From Piper betle (lineage: Eukaryota > Streptophyta > Magnoliopsida > Piperales > Piperaceae): DNA of 64,000 bases. The stretch covers positions 1 to 64,000 of the forward strand of contig JAURVB010000659.1 in the NCBI GenBank assembly GCA_033002965.1, read 5' to 3'. The notes under the pieces were generated by a model. The model had not been told where the DNA came from and made no database searches. It saw only the letters and a list, made by a program, of their open reading frames with translations. Shown in pieces: positions 57,501-64,000 of this stretch (positions are counted from its first letter, which is position 1; every line of letters starts with the position of its first letter). The position numbers and the translations under genes were made by a program.

Positions 57501-60500
57501 TGCCATCCCAAGGATAGTTTGCAACAAGTGCTCCCTGGAACAAAAAATCCAAAATCAAATACTAATTCCAACAACCGGCCTACATGTTTAATTTTAGGAT
57601 ATGACGCAATGTTTTTACAATCTAAAATGAGTATCTTTCAAGTGGATCAATTGACGGAGTATAAAAAGAATTATGATGACAATATATTCTTTTGAAATAA
57701 GTATGATAAGAGGCAATTCTTACAAGTGACATTATAAAGAACTATAAATTGGACAAAAAGAAAACCCGAGAGTTGCCAGACATGGGGAGCTAAAAATTTC
57801 TTAAAAGCTAACAAAATAATCTGTAGCAGCAAGGGACTATGCTTTGCAACATTTTGATATTTAAATGAGCCATTATTGGCTAAAGAGAAATATGCCATTT
57901 AAAAAGAGAGACAGGGTATAATGCACTGACAGAAATCATGTCTATAACGTCAGCAGTCCAGTGACAAAAGACTCATTTAACAAGCGTACCCACAAACTTT
58001 CAACCCAATCCCAATTGTGGTTCATCAGGTTGTCTGCTGAGACATAAAGATTGAGGAAATCAAAACATAATTCACATACTACTTCAGTAGGCCTAACGTC
58101 CCAGATTAGAGATAAAATGTGACCGTCTTTATATCAACTGGGTACTGACCAATGAGACCACATCAAACATGATTTCATAATGATTAACCGGACATTTGTG
58201 ATTCTCATATGCTCACATTTTATGATAGAAGACTCCAATGCCAACTGAGACTTTCTATTAAACAAGTCGGGAGGGAGAAAGGAAGGAAAATGGCAATACT
58301 ATGTCAATGCGACAAGGTTTTTATAAAAAGACATACCCCATGCAAGCTGGCAGAAGCTGTGAAATGAGTCTTCTGAGTCCAATTCATGATTGCTCTTGTT
58401 TCAGGTTGGCGAAATTCCAGATTGTCATTAATTGGAAAAAACTGTTATCATTTCCGCAATTGACAAGAAGCATAAATATTAAGACGAACTCCCAGAAATA
58501 ACAGATTCAGAAACAACAAAAAAACCAACTGAGGCTAACTAAGGATTCAAAACTGTGGTCACAGAACTGGGAGTACCTGGTCTGGAAAATCACGATTTAG
58601 ATCAATACCATTTGCATTAGCACGGGTTTTAAGAGAAAATCCATCTGGATTCATAGTTGGAAGAATGTGAAGGTGAATATTCTTCACAATTAGGGTAGCC
58701 TGCAGAAAAACAAAAACTGTAGAACTTGTAAAATCAACTCCAAAAAAGCATCATGCCGGACAAGTAATTTTTGTCACAGTAAATATTGAATGGATCTTTC
58801 ACTAAAAGCTTGAGTTTTTTGGGATGAACAATAAACCATCTAAGCTTACATGGTATCAAAGTTAAAGGGTGTGCCTAGGGCCCAAAGGAATATTACTTTG
58901 CCCCAATGTTGTTCCCAATGGATATTTGCCCCATATCTATCCACATTACTAAACCGTTAAAAATTTGTTTGCATGTGAGGGAGAGTGTTGAAGTAAATAT
59001 TAAATAGTTCTCTTTCCTAACAGTTTGAGCTTTTGGTACAAATTGTAAACCATCTAACTTTACAATTCAAAATATTAGTTAAATAAGAAAAAGATAAACT
59101 TACAAAGATGAAGTATATAGATGGGTGATTCTTCATTTTCTATCTCATTTAACACCACTGACTAACCACCAAAATCGAAATTGACCACAAATATGTCTCT
59201 CTTTTCTTGGTAAAACAGCACAAAAATAAAAAACAACAGCTCACCAGTGCCTTCTTCTACAGCTGAATCAATTATTCCACGACAGTTTTGATGTCTAAGA
59301 AAGACCTTAAGGGCACATCATAATCATCATTAATAAATATAAAATGACTCGAGTCCTTAACAATAACCTAGTCCCATACTCTTCTAAGACACAGGAAATA
59401 GGTAATACCTACACTTAAATCAATGTCTTCTTATCTCATCTCATTGCCTCCACATACATCCACTTCAGCCACTTTAACCTTTTATAAACGATTATAGAAG
59501 TGCATGATATAAATCTTCCAGCACTTGCTGCTTTATTCAGATTCTTGAGTGAACCTAATGAGTTAAAACGTAATCATATCACCAAACTTGCCATTTTGTA
59601 GCATGCCACACCTCATAAACCTTACTTTCAAACTAATTCACAGACAATTTACATTTTATGAATTGTGCAAGGGAAACAACCTTTCTACATTAAATTCCGT
59701 TGATAAAACCAAGAATGAAATTTTAAAAATATGAATAGTATTTCTAAAACTATAAGAGTACAGTACAAAAAAGGAGTAAATACCAATGCATCTTTCATAT
59801 AGTTATCACACAGCCAATTAGCTAGAATCATTAGAAGCTCACGCCCAACAGGTTCATCTCCATGTACATTTCCTATAAACTGTACACATAAAAACTATCC
59901 TTAGAGGACAAGAATATGAAAGGATAAATAACCCTTGATATCATGACTTTCATTAAGTATGAACATGAGATAAAAAAAATTATCATGCACTTGGCAGAAA
60001 CAAACGATAAATATGCAAATTATGAGCTCAAATTGTCACCTTGAATGCAGGTTCAGCCTCTTTCTCTCTAGGGTTATCCGAAATTTCAATCACCCACTGT
60101 AAAAAGGACATAATGTTTCTCTCCATCAATTATATGGGACTACTATCTATTAGTAAAAAAACAGAAGAAAAGAGATGAGATACCAAGAGCCTGACATTAC
60201 CAGAGGAGATTGGTTCACACTCTTGCCAATACTGAATTCAGTTTCATAAATCCCTCGTTGAGAGAAGCAAACTTATTTCAGCATAATTAGCAGCAAATGA
60301 GCTTTAAAAAGAGAGAAGAGATATACTCAACACAAAAATTCAGTGATTCTTAATTGTACAGTAATTCTATTCATTACTGGAAACATTAGGCTTACAATTC
60401 AAAAAAATTCAGTAAACATGCTTGTCGTTAAAAGAGACTGCCAGTTATACAGCTTATTTGTGTTTAAGAAATTTTCATTTGAAACATTGACATAAAATAG

Positions 60501-61511
60501 ATGGGAAAAAATAAAAGAACAAAAGACAATCGTGAAATAAACAACCAGCCTACCTATACACTGAAGAAATGCTGCTGCATCTATGACCAAACTCTTTTAT
60601 AGCTTTTTCAAGTTCCTCATTTGTCATGTACCCAGGTACAGGACTGACACCAAAGATAAAACATGCATCTTTAACAAAAGAAATGCAAACATTTTCAAAA
60701 CCAACAAGTGGAACAAGAACATCAAACAATTCATTGTTCAACTAAAGCTAATGCAAAACATAGGACGGGATATTTCCTTAGTTCCACCATTTCAACAGGC
60801 CTCAGCCATAAAGCTTAGCAAAATTCGCCCATGCAGTAAAATTTATGCAAACTTGCTGCTAGCATCCCACTGTACAGTTGGCAATTAATGAAGGCATAAA
60901 GTTCGAAACTCACTCCATTTTCAAATGACTGCCATTGATTGGATGCTCAGAAAACAAAGATTTATCTCCAATAGTGTCTGCAAAAGACAATAAAATGAAC
61001 CAATTTTAATAAATTAGCTACTAATACAAATGAAACTAATAAGGAAATCACCATAATCGTCCACGTGATCTCAAGTATTTAGGACTGGAAAGGAAATTGC
61101 ACCACAGTTTAGCTAAATTTTACTCAATATGATGATAACTTAAAGAATAGCCAGGCCAACTCTGAAGTAAAACGAAGCATAAAAGGCCATTGATTTCAGA
61201 AAAGGGCAACCATAGACTAACCCCTCCTCTCCCAACAACACTCACACAAACATACACACAAAAAAACGGATGAAGCTATAGTTTTCATACAAAGTAGGAA
61301 ATGGAATAGAAATTTATACCCTTAAATCAATTAAATATGTTCGGAATAAAATGCATAGGCACGATAATATAGAAGAAAAACCACCTGAAGGATGGGAGAC
61401 ATGCAGAGAGTTTCTTCCCAACACATAAACTGCCCCAAAACAATGACCGAAGGCAAAGATCCACAGAGACAATCGGAAAAATATGTCAGTTTCCCTTGAG
61501 CACTTAAGCAT
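54501..61511 (-). CDS. SOL1: Membrane carboxypeptidase D, SOL1-like
   Basis: Encodes the M14 zinc carboxypeptidase that in Arabidopsis (SOL1) trims C-terminal Arg/Lys from CLE peptide precursors in endosomes. Exons: 61511-61385, 60977-60914, 60643-60554, 60231-60201, 60096-60040, 59879-59784, 58699-58577, 58441-58337, 57534-57488, 56571-56447, 56114-56012, 55909-55847, 55742-55659, 55349-55286, 54787-54501; about 488 residues against 491. A signal segment covers residues 8-30. Zinc ligands are H129 and E132 (GNVHGDEP) and H230 (ASLHG). Substrate residues lie in NRDFPDQ, and the catalytic Glu312 in FELTLEIS. A membrane segment (about 448-466) precedes a basic tail. Exon 10 is one base short at five Gs (plus-strand C run 56468-56472): six restore EFEGGITNGALW. 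An Au SINE lies in intron 9. Confidence 0.92.
57041..57219 (-). mobile_element. Au SINE in SOL1 intron 9
   Basis: Read in reverse it has a tRNA-like head (GCTGGTGAGAGTTGC, GGTCACCAATTCGAGAC) and the body phrases of the plant Au SINE: TGCTACAATAGACCCTTTGTG, TCTTCCCTGACCCGCACAT and GGGCTGCCCT-like tail. It is near full length and in the same orientation as the host gene. Confidence 0.85.
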
Positions 61512-62254
61512 CTTGGCTGTGTTGCCGTCCTATCTTCCCCTTGTCAGTGCAATCTCCATGTATAAACAATCAGGTGGTCAAAAGCTGCCCAAAAGTCAAT
61601 AATCAGACACAATCAGAAGTTGAATATTTATGCTCGATCATTGTATAGCACGAATCACACAATATTGTTATTAAGTCCAAAATCATATTTACATGCTACT
61701 GACATGAAAAATTATAATATTGAATAATATGCTCTTACAAATTAGACAAACGACATCAATAAAGCTACTCAAAAAGCTTATCACTTCATGGGTATAAATA
61801 AAATTCAATCCAGCTTCATGAAGTACAAATTGAGCATCTCTTGATTGATCATAGAAGTCATGATAACTTAGTAGTCGACTAAAGCCTTTAAGTAAGGGCA
61901 ATTCTTATGAAGTCAGCCATCACCATTATAAGCATACTACTGGGAAGAAAAAATATTGAATGAGCGGCAATTTGGACAAGCTGTCGGTAACAAGATCACT
62001 CAAAATGCATATCACCTCATGTATGGAGAATTCATTCAAACATCAAATGGTAAAACTGTACTGAATACAGAAAAACAACATAACCGCAGTCAATTCCATC
62101 CGATTTCTGGATCCCCAGTGGAATTAGCACCTCCATCATGTACATCACAGACAAAAGATCCTCACTTTGCATCCAAAATATGGAATTTTTTACCCCAATT
62201 CAAGAACAAAAACAATCAAAAAAGAAAGTTTCATGTTCATAACTTTTATCTGTT

Positions 62255-62450
62255 TCTCATATTTTGCTGCAGATGATAATCGGGGGTTGAACATGAGAAC
62301 AAACCAGAGGGAGGAGATAACGGCGGAGGCGCCGGCGGCAGAGGAGGCGATCGGTGCGGCGGACGGAGAGGGCGTGGAAATTGAAGGGAGGAAAGTGGAG
62401 GAAATGTCTGAGATTACTAATGCGGGAATGGAATTCCAAATCTCTTGTGA
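62255..62450 (-). other. Probable 5' untranslated exon of SOL1
   Basis: A GC-rich island 0.75 kb upstream of the SOL1 ATG, with a plausible donor (CTCTG|GTTTGT, near 62318) on the minus strand. The short open frame over it (60 residues) has no recognisable family. A leader exon is the simplest reading. Confidence 0.4.
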
Positions 62451-62482
62451 ATATTAAAAAATATTAAAACCTAATATTTATT

Positions 62483-62980
62483 AAGGGTGTAAATAAGTCA
62501 AATTGGTTAAACCAAACAAGCTCACAGGTATTTTATATTCGGTTCGATTCAGCTTGAACTCGTGTAAAAAAATACTCGGCTCAAAATGAATAATTCGTTG
62601 AACAATGAATATAACTTAAACTAAGGAATATTTGGTTTGACTTGGCTCAAAACTCGAATTTGATGTATTCAAGCTTAAAAAAATACTTGACTCAACTCGA
62701 CTCATCAATACTACTAAGGTTATATTAAACTTATATAGTGTTGAAAAAAATTTTGATCCTATATAAGTTAATTAATTTATACCTTGAATGAATACGAGTT
62801 GAGCATAAACATTTGCTCAATTGTAAACCATCGCGAGCTGAATATGACCCAAACCCAAATACTATGAATTTTGGACAAGTTGCTCGAGTAAGCAAGCTCA
62901 AACATGCTTTCTAAAAATTATATCGAATTCAAAAATATCTCTTCTCGGTTCGGCTCGGCTCGGCTCGTTTATACCCCTAG
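62483..62980. mobile_element. hAT-type MITE, ~500 bp, with 8-bp target duplication
   Basis: The left end reads AAGGGTGTAAATAAGTCAAA, and the right end reversed CTAGGGGTATAAACGAGCC, then GAGCCGAGCCGAACC. This is the GGGGTGTAAACGAGCC terminus common in plant hAT MITEs. TATTTATT flanks both ends (62475-62482 and 62981-62988), an exact 8-bp duplication as hAT elements make. AT-rich, non-coding interior. Confidence 0.75.
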
Positions 62981-62988
62981 TATTTATT

Positions 62989-63961
62989 ATAAAATTATTA
63001 GAAAGTATTGGTTTTTCATTACTTGATAGAGGAGATCCAATTCAAGAATTGAAAATCCAATTCATACTACAAAATATCGAGTTTTTATACGGATCAAGCC
63101 ATGCACACACAAATACACGTCTCCAATCTCTTGACTTATAAGTGTTCTCAATTAAGTATGAGTGGTTTGTTACAAAACCAAACCTGACAATCTTACGTCA
63201 ACCACTAATTTCCTCTTTCATAATTAACTTAACCCAATTCACTATATGGCAGATTAGATCTTGGGCCCCCTCTAAAGGTTTTCTCTTAGCCGTAACATAG
63301 AAGTATTATAATTTAATCAGTAAATTTTAATGTTTGCTTTTATTTGCCTCTAATTCAGCCTAATATATGTGTGTGCGTGACCTCTTAGCCTAACCGAAAT
63401 TAAGATTTGGATGCGACCCGAAATAAACTTCCATCTGTCATGAAATGGCGCATCCAGCTACATCTCACCAATTACATGGCAAATAAGTTGGAAGGCCATT
63501 TCTTTTAGTGAGAAAAAATGTGGAAGTTTCTTCTCTCGATTTCAATCTCTGGAAAACCATATTGTAGTACCTTTCAACGTTGCCATGCTTTTGCATGGGA
63601 AAAAGAAGAAGATGCTTTTATATAGGCTTGATAGACATTATAAACAGGAAATACCATAGCCAATCAGTTCATGGTCGTAGATGAAGATAAGTGGATGCTT
63701 TCTAGCTCGCTTGTAGGCGAAATGTGTGGAAAGAATGGCCCCTAAGTTGTTCATCAGCCATTAACCGGAACAAGCATTTGAGCCTCTTTTCATATGCTAC
63801 AATGAATACCTATAAATTACGGTGAATAGTGACGGAGCTCTCTCCCAATTATCATCAACAGGAAATTATGTGATTAATAGTTATTTTTCTTTCATTTTGA
63901 TAGAAACCCAATATTTTTCTGATCGGTAAGAGATCATATATCCACCTCAATTTGCAATCTA
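62989..63961. other. Intergenic DNA and promoter of the SDR gene
   Basis: No gene. TATA boxes at about 63617 (TTTTATATAGG) and 63811 (CTATAAATTAC) could both drive the gene that starts at 63962; the second gives a leader of about 120 bases. Confidence 0.5.
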
Positions 63962-64000
63962 ATGAACAGGTTGAAAGGACGGGTTGCACTTGTAACAGGC
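63962..64000 (+). CDS. Short-chain dehydrogenase/reductase, first 13 codons
   Basis: The window ends inside a gene starting MNRLKGRVALVTG. RLxGRVALVTG is the first beta strand and the start of the TGxxxGxG NAD(P)-binding turn of classical SDR enzymes. In plants this start fits the secoisolariciresinol dehydrogenase/ABA2-like group, but the remaining sequence is needed to say which. TATA boxes lie upstream. Confidence 0.7.
   Translation, partial: MNRLKGRVALVTG

Noticed and set aside
1..64000. CRISPR arrays, bacterial operons, phage genes, rRNA
   Set aside because: None seen; gene structure and repeats are those of a plant nuclear genome.

Overview
This is a 64 kb piece of plant nuclear DNA, most likely from a monocot. 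Genes have many introns and GT-AG borders. Coding starts are GC-rich with GC falling along the gene (clear in JMJ30 and the WTF9-like gene). The intergenic DNA is AT-rich and packed with plant transposons: Ty1/copia, long solo LTRs, TRIM, Au-SINE, Helitron-like and TIR elements. The species cannot be named from the sequence alone.

Layout. 1-2.1 kb: a decayed copia element on the minus strand that has cut a copper amine oxidase remnant. 4.0-4.3 kb: a DIR1-like lipid-transfer protein gene. 4.4-14 kb: AT-rich DNA with a MITE, a TIR element, GC-rich repeats and a 2.84 kb solo LTR. 14.1-18.1 kb (+): JMJ30/JMJD5, a JmjC dioxygenase, with a TRIM in intron 4. 19.1-20.3 kb (+): an intronless PORR/WTF9-like organelle splicing factor. 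24.1-24.5 kb: a broken U-box (PUB5-like) N-terminal fragment. 25.9-32.3 kb (+): an 18-exon WD40 gene of unknown role. Broken copies of its first and last exons lie at 33 and 39 kb among several TIR elements and a nested solo LTR. 40.7-45.8 kb (-): an S-adenosylmethionine mitochondrial/plastid carrier. 48.3-50.1 kb (-): WRKY13. 54.5-61.5 kb (-): a SOL1-type membrane carboxypeptidase D. 63.96-64.0 kb (+): the first 13 codons of a short-chain dehydrogenase.

The genes are independent eukaryotic units, not an operon. I rebuilt exon structures by hand by joining splice sites in phase; each multi-exon model closes in frame over the whole protein. The exceptions are JMJ30 exon 1 and SOL1 exon 10, each of which is one base short at a run of five Gs. 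That shared pattern looks more like a consensus sequencing error than two dead genes.

No new biological system is evident. The most useful leads are the paired G-run indels, the shards of the WD40 gene, the repeated placement of TIR elements inside (TA)n tracts, the nested solo LTRs with exact 5-bp target duplications, an evening element upstream of JMJ30, and a GC-AG intron.
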